From IMG/VR virus record IMGVR_UViG_3300025426_000091, positions 1 to 30,161 of that record: a DNA stretch of 30,161 nucleotides, one strand, 5' to 3'. Of the stretch, positions 7,842-16,105 are shown piece by piece. A model generated the notes under the pieces. The model did not search any database. It was given only the letters and a program-made list of their open reading frames with translations, and was not told where the DNA came from. A program made the position numbers and the translations under genes. Within the stretch, counting starts at the first letter, position 1; every line of letters begins with the position of its first letter. This DNA is from a virus.

Positions 7842-7914
7842 GGGAGAGTAGCTCAAACAGAGCAGTGTCTAGATGGGGCAAAGGTTGTGGGTGCGAATCC
7901 CATCTCTCCTACCA
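7842..7914 (+). tRNA. atypical tRNA-like gene, GAU anticodon position (Ile?)
   Basis: Folds with tRNA spacing: acceptor GGGAGAG/CTCTCCT, D stem GCTC/GAGC, T stem GTGGG/CCCAT, A73 and encoded CCA. But the D loop is only AAACA (no G18-G19), the T loop is TGCGAAT, the base before the anticodon is A instead of the near-universal U33, and one anticodon-stem pair is lost. It is the only tRNA-like gene on the plus strand, directly before the 7,927 operon, and follows a short hairpin (CCACT ... AGTGG, 7812-7840). It may be a divergent functional tRNA or a decaying one. Confidence 0.5.
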
Positions 7915-7926
7915 GTTATTAAATAA

Positions 7927-8619
7927 ATGAATATACATATTTTCGGTCATAGTGTTTGTTATAGGGCTACCAAGCGAGATCCTATTCCTACTTTTACAGA
8001 TATGTTAGCTGAAAAGTATAACATACCAGACGAACATATTTTAGCAACTACTTTTAGTTCTGAAGAAAGATTGCTATATCATTTAAAAAAATCAAAGAAC
8101 ATAGATCTTGCTATTATATTTCATAGTTTACCAGGTTCTTTATTTGTTCCCACCATTAGCAGAGACTTTGGTGAAAAGATGAAAACTAGCACAGAATCTG
8201 ATTTGTGGACTAAAAAATATTTTGATAACAGAGTACAATATTTTGAAAATCCTGATAGTAAGAACGCTGAACCGTCAGATTTAGATTTTGAAGAATTTAA
8301 AACGGCATATTCTTTGTATTTGAAATATTTTGTCACTCACGATTTAATAAAAAACAGATATTACGGTGCGTTGATACAAATTGATCAATACCTAACATAT
8401 AAAAAAATCCCAGCGATTCATTGTGTTCTTAAGGAATGTGTTCCTGCATGGTTTACATTTAGCAGTGGAATAGTTGATTTAGATCTAGCAGAACCGGGAA
8501 ATCATCGAGGCCCTTATGCCTGTAGTAATCAACATACTGTTAACTCAGTTACTCCTACAGGTAATAGACATATTTTTAATAAACTAGTTGAGTATATAGA
8601 TGACCTACGAAGAGTTTGA
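7927..8619 (+). CDS. SGNH-hydrolase-like protein
   Basis: 230 residues. The N-terminal IHIFGHSVCYR places a Ser in the block I position of SGNH/GDSL esterases, a hydrophobic strand (IDLAIIFHSLPGS) follows, and the C-terminus (NQHTVNSVTPTGNRHIFNKL) resembles the Asp/His block V. Family members remove acyl or acetyl groups from sugars or lipids. First gene of a plus-strand operon; its end overlaps the next gene. Confidence 0.5.
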   Translation: MNIHIFGHSVCYRATKRDPIPTFTDMLAEKYNIPDEHILATTFSSEERLLYHLKKSKNIDLAIIFHSLPGSLFVPTISRDFGEKMKTSTESDLWTKKYFDNRVQYFENPDSKNAEPSDLDFEEFKTAYSLYLKYFVTHDLIKNRYYGALIQIDQYLTYKKIPAIHCVLKECVPAWFTFSSGIVDLDLAEPGNHRGPYACSNQHTVNSVTPTGNRHIFNKLVEYIDDLRRV

Positions 8620-8923
8620 ATTTTTAGATTTATTAAAAACTAAAATGCCTGCTGGCAGTATCTTTTTACATGCCAGCGAAGTAGACCTTTCTCAAAAAAA
8701 TGTTGGCATGGTATTTTTTGATAAAGATTCCTCAGTCAGTATTAATTTTTATAGAGCGGCATGGAACATTCTTGTACCTAATGGAATCTTATGTGTAAGA
8801 ACCAATAAGTGGGCAGTATCTGCCATTAAAGAAATACGGGATATAGCAATAGAAGCTGATATTGAAATTATATTGCCGCCTTGCCCTGATATATTTTATA
8901 TAGTTAATCCCTATGACATTTAA
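8600..8923 (+). CDS. truncated methyltransferase-like protein (107 aa)
   Basis: Aligns by eye with the C-terminal half of the next gene product: VGMVFFDKDSS / CVYIDLWSEDS, then RAAWNILVPNGILC / SSAWDLLMPGGIIC, then DIFYIVNPYD / EFFYMVKPDE. It lacks the SAM-binding motif I, so it is probably not an enzyme alone and may form a heterodimer with its neighbour or be a decaying duplicate. Overlaps both flanking genes. Confidence 0.65.
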   Translation: MTYEEFEFLDLLKTKMPAGSIFLHASEVDLSQKNVGMVFFDKDSSVSINFYRAAWNILVPNGILCVRTNKWAVSAIKEIRDIAIEADIEIILPPCPDIFYIVNPYDI

Positions 8924-9491
8924 TAAACTAATACCAGGATGCTTGTCACCTAGTGATATACCGTTATTACAAAAAATTTGTAATATGTCTCCTCCGGAAT
9001 CTAATGCTATTGAAGTTGGGCCTTATGCAGGAAGGACTACACAAGTATTAAAAAATATATTTCAAACTGTTTATGCCATTGATCCTTGGGAAGAAAATGT
9101 ACCCAAGGGATTCGTTCAATACGGAATACCTATCGATCCTAAAAATATATATACAGTATTCGATAAACATATATCATTTTATAATAATGTGAAATCAATA
9201 ACTGGATATTTTCCCAAAGACTATCCGGAAGAGTTTAAAAATAACATAGGGTGTGTTTATATCGATCTTTGGTCAGAAGATAGCCAGTATCAAATATTTT
9301 CTTCTGCTTGGGATTTATTAATGCCTGGAGGAATTATTTGTGGTAAAACATTTCTTAAATGGACTGATTATGTTTTAATATCCGCAAGGCAACTGGCCTA
9401 TTATAGGGACACAACAATTTTTATAAGTCCTGGTAACGAATTCTTTTATATGGTCAAACCCGATGAGCAAAAAATACTTTCAACAGATTAA
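8913..9491 (+). CDS. class I SAM-dependent methyltransferase
   Basis: 192 residues with motif I AIEVGPYAGRTT (residues 32-43), acidic motif YAIDPWE, and strand/loop YIDLW ... WDLLMPGGIICG. This matches the Methyltransf_24 type used for sugar and small-molecule methylation. It starts 11 bases inside the preceding gene and its end overlaps the oxygenase gene by 29 bases, so the operon is tightly coupled. Confidence 0.75.
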   Translation: MTFNKLIPGCLSPSDIPLLQKICNMSPPESNAIEVGPYAGRTTQVLKNIFQTVYAIDPWEENVPKGFVQYGIPIDPKNIYTVFDKHISFYNNVKSITGYFPKDYPEEFKNNIGCVYIDLWSEDSQYQIFSSAWDLLMPGGIICGKTFLKWTDYVLISARQLAYYRDTTIFISPGNEFFYMVKPDEQKILSTD

Positions 9492-9984
9492 TTTTACCTT
9501 ACCCGATTTTTCGTTGGAGCAACTTAAAGGGAAAGAAATAGACAGTCAAACAGACGGTACTGTGGGATTCTTTTATTATAGTATTGCCGACTCCGAAGTA
9601 TTAGAATATATAAAAAAACATTCACCTATTCCAAATCCCTTTGTGGCATATTCAGAAATCATAGGTACCATTCTTCCACATATCGATGCCGGAGGTACCT
9701 GTGTAATAAATCATTATCTTGAAACTAATGCAGCCGATACTATCTTTTACAACTCAAAGGATAATTCCAATCCCATTGTTCTTTCAAACGGTGCTAAAAT
9801 ATTTCAAGAATCAGATTGTCAGGAAGTAGCAAGATTCCATGCCGAACCCAAAAGTACCTGGATACTAAACATAGGTAAAATACATAATGTAACGCAACCT
9901 GCAACAGGAGTCCGTAGAACTATTTCTATAGGTTATCCTGGGGTGAAATATTCACAGTTGCTTAAATTAATCTCCGGGGATTAA
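9463..9984 (+). CDS. 2-oxoglutarate/Fe(II) oxygenase-like protein
   Basis: 173 residues: PHIDAGG gives the His-x-Asp, GKIHNVTQP the distal His, and RRTISIGY the 2-oxoglutarate Arg. The layout matches phage 2OG oxygenases that share neighbourhoods with SGNH and methyltransferase genes. Last gene of the plus-strand operon; the C-terminal 18 bases overlap the convergent gene, with a small perfect inverted repeat (TTAATC/GATTAA) at the junction. Confidence 0.7.
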   Translation: MSKKYFQQINFTLPDFSLEQLKGKEIDSQTDGTVGFFYYSIADSEVLEYIKKHSPIPNPFVAYSEIIGTILPHIDAGGTCVINHYLETNAADTIFYNSKDNSNPIVLSNGAKIFQESDCQEVARFHAEPKSTWILNIGKIHNVTQPATGVRRTISIGYPGVKYSQLLKLISGD

Positions 9985-10599
9985 ATCGTCCCATTCTTCT
10001 TGAGTGAGTATTTGTGGGTTCCATTCAGCAAATGTGCCTGGCTTGATATCAGCATAGACAAAGTTCTGCCAGCACTTTTGTACCATATGTGGACAGGTTT
10101 GTAGATATCCTCCCGGTACTGTCCAATAGTTATTACTGGCAGCATTCATAGTTTGATTCCAGACATCCCACCATCTCTTGGTAGATTTTTTGTCTCTGTT
10201 CTGCATGGTAATAAAATAAGCATCATAGTTATTAACTTCAATCAAAGGAAAGATTAAATGATGGTGTAATAGTTTATAACCATTAACTAACTGCCTTACA
10301 CTTTTACGCCTAAAATTTTGAAATACAAAAGCACGGTTTAACATTCTGCCAATGTTTTTTGGCCAACGACTATCATTAAAAACACCTCCCATGATCATGG
10401 GTTCGTCAGTGGCTGTTTCATATACAACACAGTAACCTGTATGATCTTCTATTACTAAATTTTCTTTGGTATAGTTTTTTATAAGCCAGTTATCTTCTTC
10501 TTGAAGACAAATTTCTCGTACCCGTTCAAACTCGTCACAGGTTTCATAGAAGATTTTATGATAACCGTAATCTAAATCGACCAATCCTCGTTCTAACAT
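9967..10599 (-). CDS. hypothetical protein, weak GNAT-like features
   Basis: 210 residues. The part YCVVYETATDEPMIMGGVF followed by NRAFVFQNFR looks like the central beta-hairpin and following strand of GNAT acetyltransferases, but no clear acetyl-CoA loop is seen. Tryptophan- and tyrosine-rich C-terminal half. Single gene, divergent from the desaturase gene. Confidence 0.5.
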   Translation of the reverse strand: MLERGLVDLDYGYHKIFYETCDEFERVREICLQEEDNWLIKNYTKENLVIEDHTGYCVVYETATDEPMIMGGVFNDSRWPKNIGRMLNRAFVFQNFRRKSVRQLVNGYKLLHHHLIFPLIEVNNYDAYFITMQNRDKKSTKRWWDVWNQTMNAASNNYWTVPGGYLQTCPHMVQKCWQNFVYADIKPGTFAEWNPQILTQEEWDDLIPGD

Positions 10600-10667
10600 T
10601 TTATTTTTCTTCCTTGCGATAGTGTTGTTAAATATGTTACACTGTATTAATATAATAACACAGCTCT

Positions 10668-11438
10668 ATGAAACTTTCAAATTTTAATTTCAAAATCCGT
10701 TCTCTCCAAATAGCCAACCATATTGCAGCGGTAACAGGCATTGTTTGGCTGTCCTTGGGATACATTGATATTAGTTATCTCTGGATAGGCCTTGTATTTT
10801 ATATTTGGTTTGCATTATTTGGTACTGTGATAGGACTACATCGTTATTTTAGTCATAGAAGTTTTAAAACTAATAAGACTTGGCATTATCTATTAGGAGT
10901 AACTGGCACATTGGCCACTGTTGGTAGTATCATTGGTTTTGCTGGACTACATCGATATCACCATGCCAATACCGATACTGATCTAGATCCACATGATCCT
11001 AGACGTATAGGTTGGTTCAATGCATGGATCTATAACTGGAAACCTAGTCACTTTACTAAAAACTATATTCGTCCGGAACTAAAAGATCCTATGATTGTAT
11101 TTCTGCATAAACATTATTTTAAAGTTATCTTGGCCTATGTGGTATTCTTGGCTTTAATCAACCCTTGGTTAGTTGTTTGGTGTTATTGTATACCTGCTTG
11201 CGGTAGTTATATGGGACTTAGTGCTGTTACTGTGATAGGACATTTACACGGGTATAAAACGCATGACATTGGCGATGAATCGAGAAATAGTTGGATCTGT
11301 GCATTGTTGAGTGTAGGTGAAGGTTGGCATAATAACCATCATGCAAATAGCAGTAGTCACAGGACTGGAGAACAATGGTGGGAGTTAGATCCTGCTGCTT
11401 GGTTGATTGAAAACATTATACGAACAAACAATGCCTAA
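10668..11438 (+). CDS. fatty acid (acyl-CoA type) desaturase
   Basis: Integral membrane di-iron desaturase of 256 residues that introduces a double bond into acyl chains. The three histidine boxes are complete: HRYFSH (58-63), HRYHH (95-99) and HNNHH (221-225), between hydrophobic helices at roughly 18-53, 73-92 and 145-185. It is compact compared with the 300 or more residues common in bacterial acyl-CoA delta-9 desaturases. A TAATAT/TATAAT-type -10 lies in the 70-base divergent gap. Its end overlaps the radical SAM gene, implying joint action on membrane lipids. Confidence 0.9.
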   Translation: MKLSNFNFKIRSLQIANHIAAVTGIVWLSLGYIDISYLWIGLVFYIWFALFGTVIGLHRYFSHRSFKTNKTWHYLLGVTGTLATVGSIIGFAGLHRYHHANTDTDLDPHDPRRIGWFNAWIYNWKPSHFTKNYIRPELKDPMIVFLHKHYFKVILAYVVFLALINPWLVVWCYCIPACGSYMGLSAVTVIGHLHGYKTHDIGDESRNSWICALLSVGEGWHNNHHANSSSHRTGEQWWELDPAAWLIENIIRTNNA

Positions 11439-12600
11439 TGTAACAACTAAGTTTAATCAGTTTTCTAAATCAAATTGTAATAAGGCCTTAAAAAATATTA
11501 AGGGCGAGTTAGTATGTAATACTGTTAGTCTGTGCCATCATTGCCACCAGCATATTCCTGCATACAACTATCATATTAATAATCAGTATTGGATGAGTAA
11601 ATCCTGTGCTCTCCACGGAACATCTAATCATATGATTGATAGAGACTATAGTTTTATTAGTAAGCTCAAATATGCTAACAATGATTTATTCCCTATGGTG
11701 CTTACAGAAGTAACTGATCGGTGTAATATAGATTGCCCACATTGTTATCATATTCCTGATAATAAAACTGCTGATGTTGGAACCGAACAACTAATATGCC
11801 GTATTAAAGAATGGCGTTCTATTTTTCCAGAGTTGAGTGTATGCCTAGCTGGTGCTGAACCAACGCTACACAAAGATCTAGTAGGCCTCATAGGACGAAT
11901 GTCAAAAGAAGTTAGTCCAAGAATGATTTTGATATTAACCAATGGTATTCGTTTTTCTGATAAAGTCCTAATGTCAGATTGCCAAGCTGCGGGCCTTCAC
12001 ATAGTTACTATGGGACTGAACCATCCTAGTTATATTAACAATCCGACTATAAGAAAAAAACAAATAACAGCTATTGAAAATGGTTTAAGTTTGGGTCTAT
12101 TTGAGAATGGTTATGTGGGATATACAATGTCCAGTATTTCTGAACTTGAAGACATTTTAGAGGAAACAACAACCGCTGGATGGAATCCGGGTATGTTTAG
12201 AATACGCTATGGTAGTGACATTGGGCGATATCCTGATCAGGAAAGAATGTATGTTAGTGATATTGTTGCATTAACTAAAAAGTGGTGTGAAAAAAATAAT
12301 AAATCTTTTGAGATAATCGATGATTGGGATAATAACATTTACCATGTTATGGTAAGCATTGACAATCAAAAATACAGACTCATTCAATGGTGTGATGAAA
12401 CAGACATTGACATGGAAGAACTTCGTTCAGGACCATTCTGTGATTTTGTACCAGATGGTATTACAAACTTCTTACATCAAGTAATACGTAGAGATGTTTT
12501 GAAAAATCAAAAAATAGCATTACCTGATGCTCCGCCTATTAGGTATCAACCTATGGGTGTGAACGATCCTAGTCCGTTAGATTTTAAAAAACTATACTAA
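11431..12600 (+). CDS. radical SAM enzyme with N-terminal Cys cluster, Tes/MJ0619-like layout
   Basis: 389 residues from ATG 11431 (an ATG at 11407 adds 8). The 4Fe-4S/SAM motif is CNIDCPHC at residues 98-105, with LAGAEPT as the GGE-like motif and TNGIRFSD following. The N-terminus has CHHC near residue 35 and a KSCALHG segment, the same order as the zinc/Fe-S N-terminal region of tetraether lipid synthase (Tes) and relatives. Those enzymes act on lipid alkyl chains; that, plus the overlapping desaturase gene, suggests lipid remodelling, but the resemblance is judged by eye only. Confidence 0.75.
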   Translation: MPNVTTKFNQFSKSNCNKALKNIKGELVCNTVSLCHHCHQHIPAYNYHINNQYWMSKSCALHGTSNHMIDRDYSFISKLKYANNDLFPMVLTEVTDRCNIDCPHCYHIPDNKTADVGTEQLICRIKEWRSIFPELSVCLAGAEPTLHKDLVGLIGRMSKEVSPRMILILTNGIRFSDKVLMSDCQAAGLHIVTMGLNHPSYINNPTIRKKQITAIENGLSLGLFENGYVGYTMSSISELEDILEETTTAGWNPGMFRIRYGSDIGRYPDQERMYVSDIVALTKKWCEKNNKSFEIIDDWDNNIYHVMVSIDNQKYRLIQWCDETDIDMEELRSGPFCDFVPDGITNFLHQVIRRDVLKNQKIALPDAPPIRYQPMGVNDPSPLDFKKLY

Positions 12601-13200
12601 TCCTACTATATTACAGCCTAGAATAATCCTAGGCTTTTTACTTGTATTTTTAGTAGTTTTATGCTTTAACCAGCCTGGAAACATAACTAAATTTCCTTCT
12701 TTTACATCAATTTCTTCCTGAAACCAACTGCCGTAGTTATCTATGTTGCTATGGTCAATGGGCTGGTGTTTTAGCAAAGTTTCCAATGGGTTTTCAAAAA
12801 CAATATTTCCAGAATCACTTGATTCTTTTGACAAATTAAAACTTGCAGTTATTGTTATTGGACTATGATTATGAAGGTCAATAAATGCACCTTGGTCATA
12901 TCGATTGGCCCACATTTCAAAAACAACAGGATTCTTGTTTAAATCATAACCTAACTCTTTCCAATAAAGTTCAATATGCGGTTGTATCCAATCAATAAAA
13001 GGTTTCAGTTCGGGCCAATGCTGTATATCCCTTACTGCATTATATGAGCACAAACCTCCAGATCGCATAGAGTCTTGGTTGTTTAGTTTTGTTTTTTCAA
13101 ACACACTTTCTAGTTTGGGCAATAAGGATTTTTTTAATGCTTTAAGATTTTCTGTGTATTCGGTTTTATAAATCTTAACAGGGAAAAATGAATTAATCAT
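12592..13200 (-). CDS. 2-oxoglutarate/Fe(II) oxygenase-like protein
   Basis: 202 residues: ANRYDQGAFIDLHNHSP carries the metal-binding His segment, then NIVFENP, GNLVMFPGWLKHKT (distal His) and PRIILGCNI (2OG-binding Arg). This is the pattern of the phage putative 2OG-Fe(II) oxygenase family found in cyanophages. Start is ATGA-coupled to the SGNH gene; it is the last gene of the four-gene operon, and its C-terminal codons overlap the terminator of the convergent radical SAM gene. Confidence 0.8.
   Translation of the reverse strand: MINSFFPVKIYKTEYTENLKALKKSLLPKLESVFEKTKLNNQDSMRSGGLCSYNAVRDIQHWPELKPFIDWIQPHIELYWKELGYDLNKNPVVFEMWANRYDQGAFIDLHNHSPITITASFNLSKESSDSGNIVFENPLETLLKHQPIDHSNIDNYGSWFQEEIDVKEGNLVMFPGWLKHKTTKNTSKKPRIILGCNIVGLV
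12615..12639 (+). terminator. Rho-independent terminator of the desaturase/radical SAM operon
   Basis: Stem AGCCTAG/CTAGGCT with a 7-base loop and a run of T, 15 bases after the radical SAM stop. It lies inside the coding sequence of the convergent oxygenase. Confidence 0.7.
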
Positions 13201-13946
13201 AGTAAGTTGTAATATTTTTCTGCAACAATATCAGCAGTGGCTCTTCCGTAATGATGAGCATCTCGAGCTCGATCTATTCTTTCAACTGCCTCGAAGAACT
13301 TAAATTTATTATGCCTAAACATTTCGTATACCGATGTACTAGTTAGGCGCGGCTCTTTCTTTCTAGAATAACCATAGTAATCTAAATATTCTATACTACA
13401 GGCATTTGGTATTAGAGAATGTACAATAGTGACATTTTTCTTATTGGTATTTACAATGTTTAGATTGTTTGAAAAGTTTTCAAGGTCTTTGGAATCATTG
13501 ACGTCAAAATGCATAATCCTTTCTTCGTCCAATAGTTTGCTATTAGAGTTTTCTCTACGATGTAAGTAACTCCATAATATTAAAATAGCCTTGGGTTTTA
13601 GATTTTGTAAAATATAGGACGCCCGTCGAGCGATCCAATCGTTACTGGCACCATTCATACTAATATTGATAGTACGTTTCTGTAACTTTTGTTCTAGATA
13701 CTTTGGCCAAGTTTCGTTATAGGGTTGACCTAGTCCTAGTGTAAAACTATCACCAATGCACCATATTTGGTTAGTTAGTTTTTCTGGCCATTCTGCATCT
13801 CTATAACCCATGCTATTATATTGATAAGATACTTGGTCAGGAAAATTTAAAAAGTGTTCTTTAACCGGACAATGCTCTAGGCTATCTATTCCGGAAGTTA
13901 ACTCAAACTTATTTGCTAAAGTAGATAATTTTATTTCTTCAATCAT
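13197..13946 (-). CDS. SGNH/GDSL-family hydrolase
   Basis: 249 residues with block I IGDSFTLGLG (nucleophilic Ser near residue 68), block III-like GASND, and a C-terminal DAHHYG (Asp-x-x-His pair). Family members are esterases or acetyltransferase-partner hydrolases on glycans and lipids. Both ends overlap neighbouring genes through ATGA, so it is translated with the two sulfotransferase-like genes and the oxygenase. Confidence 0.8.
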   Translation of the reverse strand: MIEEIKLSTLANKFELTSGIDSLEHCPVKEHFLNFPDQVSYQYNSMGYRDAEWPEKLTNQIWCIGDSFTLGLGQPYNETWPKYLEQKLQKRTINISMNGASNDWIARRASYILQNLKPKAILILWSYLHRRENSNSKLLDEERIMHFDVNDSKDLENFSNNLNIVNTNKKNVTIVHSLIPNACSIEYLDYYGYSRKKEPRLTSTSVYEMFRHNKFKFFEAVERIDRARDAHHYGRATADIVAEKYYNLL

Positions 13947-15025
13947 GTAATGTTATACCAGGATCTAGCTTCGGCAAGTGCTTGATACCCTAGTTCTTCC
14001 AATGTATATGTTTTTCCAATATTATTTTTAGAAGACCAGTTATTATAAGTATCTAAACAGTCTTTAAAGTTTTTTACAATAAGAGCCTTTTCTGCAAGTG
14101 TTTGGAGTTTAATGGGAATACCAAATAACAAATTTCTATCTTCGTGCAGTTGTTTAGTAAGTACTTCTAGTTTTTTATAGGCAGTTAAATGAGTATTTAA
14201 AAATCGTGTATCTACTACAGAAAGTTCTGAGTTCATTTTAACATTGTTAGATTCATCAGTTAACAGTTTGATATCGACATTATGTTTTAATTTAGAAAAT
14301 CCTGATTTATCGCTAGACAAATAGTGACACTTGTTCCAATCGTTCCAACTAATATTGTATAATTCTTTCCAAGATTTGCGTTGTGTATCTGGAGGAAATA
14401 TATCTAAGTTATTTACATAACCTTCTAAGTCTTTAAGATGTGTTTCATAACTAAAAATAGAGTTAACACCAAAATGGTCGTCAACCCATTCGAGGTATTT
14501 GACATACTTATCAAGATAGTTTTCGAACACTATTTGATCAATAGTTATTTTGTTCTTGTGTAAATGATCAGTTAACATCATTTTATGTTCTGCTTCAAAC
14601 AGATTTAGATGTTTGGTAAAGTTAACAATGCACCAACTCAATGCATGTTCAAACAAATTTTCTCGCCTTGCACTGATAATAAAAAAGTTATTGTTTATAT
14701 ACTTGTAAAGACTTAACTGATCTGGTAAAGAATCTTTTCTGTTGTTGATATGATACTGGGCCAACCGACTGACACTATACTGATCTACGCTAGATAATAA
14801 GGCGACTACTTCTTTTAAACTTTGATGATATCCCCATTCTTGCCAATGTGGTTTGCCTATCATGTCCTGATTATATTTGGTTGAGTGATATTTTTCAAGA
14901 CCGTTGGTTAACTCATGTAGATTAACAACTGGTTTGCCATAATCATAGTTTTGCATTGTCACCGATAGGTATTTTTGCAACAAGGTAGATCCTACCCTAT
15001 CTGGAGTTAATACTATAACGTTCAT
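13943..15025 (-). CDS. sulfotransferase-like protein
   Basis: 360 residues. The N-terminal strand-loop TPDRVGSTLLQKY is the 5'-phosphosulfate (PAPS) binding loop of sulfotransferases, and ISARRENLFEHALSW resembles the 3'-phosphate-binding strand with Arg and Ser-type residues. Family: sulfo-group transfer to carbohydrate or other hydroxyls. Overlaps the genes on both sides by ATGA. The acceptor is unknown. Confidence 0.75.
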   Translation of the reverse strand: MNVIVLTPDRVGSTLLQKYLSVTMQNYDYGKPVVNLHELTNGLEKYHSTKYNQDMIGKPHWQEWGYHQSLKEVVALLSSVDQYSVSRLAQYHINNRKDSLPDQLSLYKYINNNFFIISARRENLFEHALSWCIVNFTKHLNLFEAEHKMMLTDHLHKNKITIDQIVFENYLDKYVKYLEWVDDHFGVNSIFSYETHLKDLEGYVNNLDIFPPDTQRKSWKELYNISWNDWNKCHYLSSDKSGFSKLKHNVDIKLLTDESNNVKMNSELSVVDTRFLNTHLTAYKKLEVLTKQLHEDRNLLFGIPIKLQTLAEKALIVKNFKDCLDTYNNWSSKNNIGKTYTLEELGYQALAEARSWYNIT

Positions 15026-15849
15026 ATGTATTTTTTAATCATTTTATCTAAATCAAATGCATCTAACACACGTTGAATAGATTTGGTATTGGGTTTTAAC
15101 CCTATTTCTTTATGGAGTTTTACAATAGCATCGACATCCATTCTGTTTTTAGATTCAAAAACATAGTCAGCTAGATGTTTGCTATTATTTAAATCATCCA
15201 TATCGGCTATAAGAGTTTTTGCAGTCCACTTTACAAAATCGGTATCATTGAGTTTGTGTTTATGTTTAATCCAATCCCTTAATAAATCTTGTCCAGTAAG
15301 ACTATGCCAATTTTGTATATCTTCAGGTGCATTAAACAAATGATACATAGTAGAAAACGATCCTGTTTTTTCTATTTGATTTTTAACAACATTAAACCAA
15401 TCGCTGTCTGATACATTTATTAAAATAACTTTACAGTTAGGGAATCGTTTTTTAAGATATTCTGGACTATTGTGAGTTGAGTATATGATCTTTTTACTAT
15501 TTAGGATATCTACTATCCAATCTTGATTGAACAGCTCAGGAGTTGCCCGGTCAGTCCATAGTTGCTGTTCTCCAAAATAAGGAAGCAAATTAAAATTATC
15601 AAACCTACAAACCGCAGATTTTGAAGTCTTAAAGAACATTACAAAATGTGCTGGAGCTACTCCCCAACTCATGTTTGATGCTGGTGGAAAATGATTCCAC
15701 TCCCACGGATGGTCGCCATTAAGCGGATGATCATACCAAACAGAATCAGGACTAGTCATTAATGACCTTGACAACAAGTGACCAAAACTTCCTCCTACAT
15801 AGGAGACAAATATCCAGTTAGGATGATTACTTAGTACAGATTCGTTCAT
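15022..15849 (-). CDS. P-loop sulfotransferase-like protein
   Basis: 275 residues; VSYVGGSFGHLLSR near the N-terminus fits a degenerate PAPS/P-loop motif, followed by KIIYSTHNSPEYLKKRFPNCKVILI, which matches the second core strand region of phage sulfotransferase-like proteins. First gene of the operon. Related in layout to the protein at 22505-23161 (FIGGVGGDGFANLL). Confidence 0.55.
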   Translation of the reverse strand: MNESVLSNHPNWIFVSYVGGSFGHLLSRSLMTSPDSVWYDHPLNGDHPWEWNHFPPASNMSWGVAPAHFVMFFKTSKSAVCRFDNFNLLPYFGEQQLWTDRATPELFNQDWIVDILNSKKIIYSTHNSPEYLKKRFPNCKVILINVSDSDWFNVVKNQIEKTGSFSTMYHLFNAPEDIQNWHSLTGQDLLRDWIKHKHKLNDTDFVKWTAKTLIADMDDLNNSKHLADYVFESKNRMDVDAIVKLHKEIGLKPNTKSIQRVLDAFDLDKMIKKYI

Positions 15850-15885
15850 AGATTTATATTAACACTTTTAGATTTTAAAGTCAAT

Positions 15886-15924
15886 AAAAAACCCCGCCAT
15901 ATCACTATGTGACAGTGGGCGAGG
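15886..15924 (-). terminator. Rho-independent terminator at the end of the tRNA array
   Basis: Outer stem CCTCGCC/GGCGGGG (one G-U), inner CACT/AGTG, then a T run. Placed just after tRNA-Gly(GCC) and before the sulfotransferase operon, so it should insulate the two. Confidence 0.85.
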
Positions 15925-15934
15925 ACATATTATT

Positions 15935-16008
15935 TGGAGCGGGATACCAGAATCGAACTGGTCACTAAACCTTGGCAAGATTTCGTTTTACCAATAAACT
16001 AATCCCGC
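15935..16008 (-). tRNA. tRNA-Gly(GCC)
   Basis: Acceptor GCGGGAT/ATCCCGC, D loop ATTGGTA, anticodon loop TTGCCAA, T loop TTCGATT, U73 as expected for Gly, encoded CCA. Confidence 0.95.
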
Positions 16009-16026
16009 ATTAAAACTATTTATAAC

Positions 16027-16104
16027 TGGAGTACAGGGTCGGATTTGAACCGACGGTTTTACGGATTTGCAATCCGATGCAATGGGCCGCTCTGCCACCT
16101 GTAC
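16027..16104 (-). tRNA. tRNA-Cys(GCA)
   Basis: Acceptor GTACAGG/CCTGTAC, anticodon loop TTGCAAA, T loop TTCAAAT, U73 as in Cys tRNAs, encoded CCA. The anticodon stem has one T-T mismatch at its base. It begins one base after the end of the hotdog-fold gene. Confidence 0.93.
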
Positions 16105-16105
16105 A

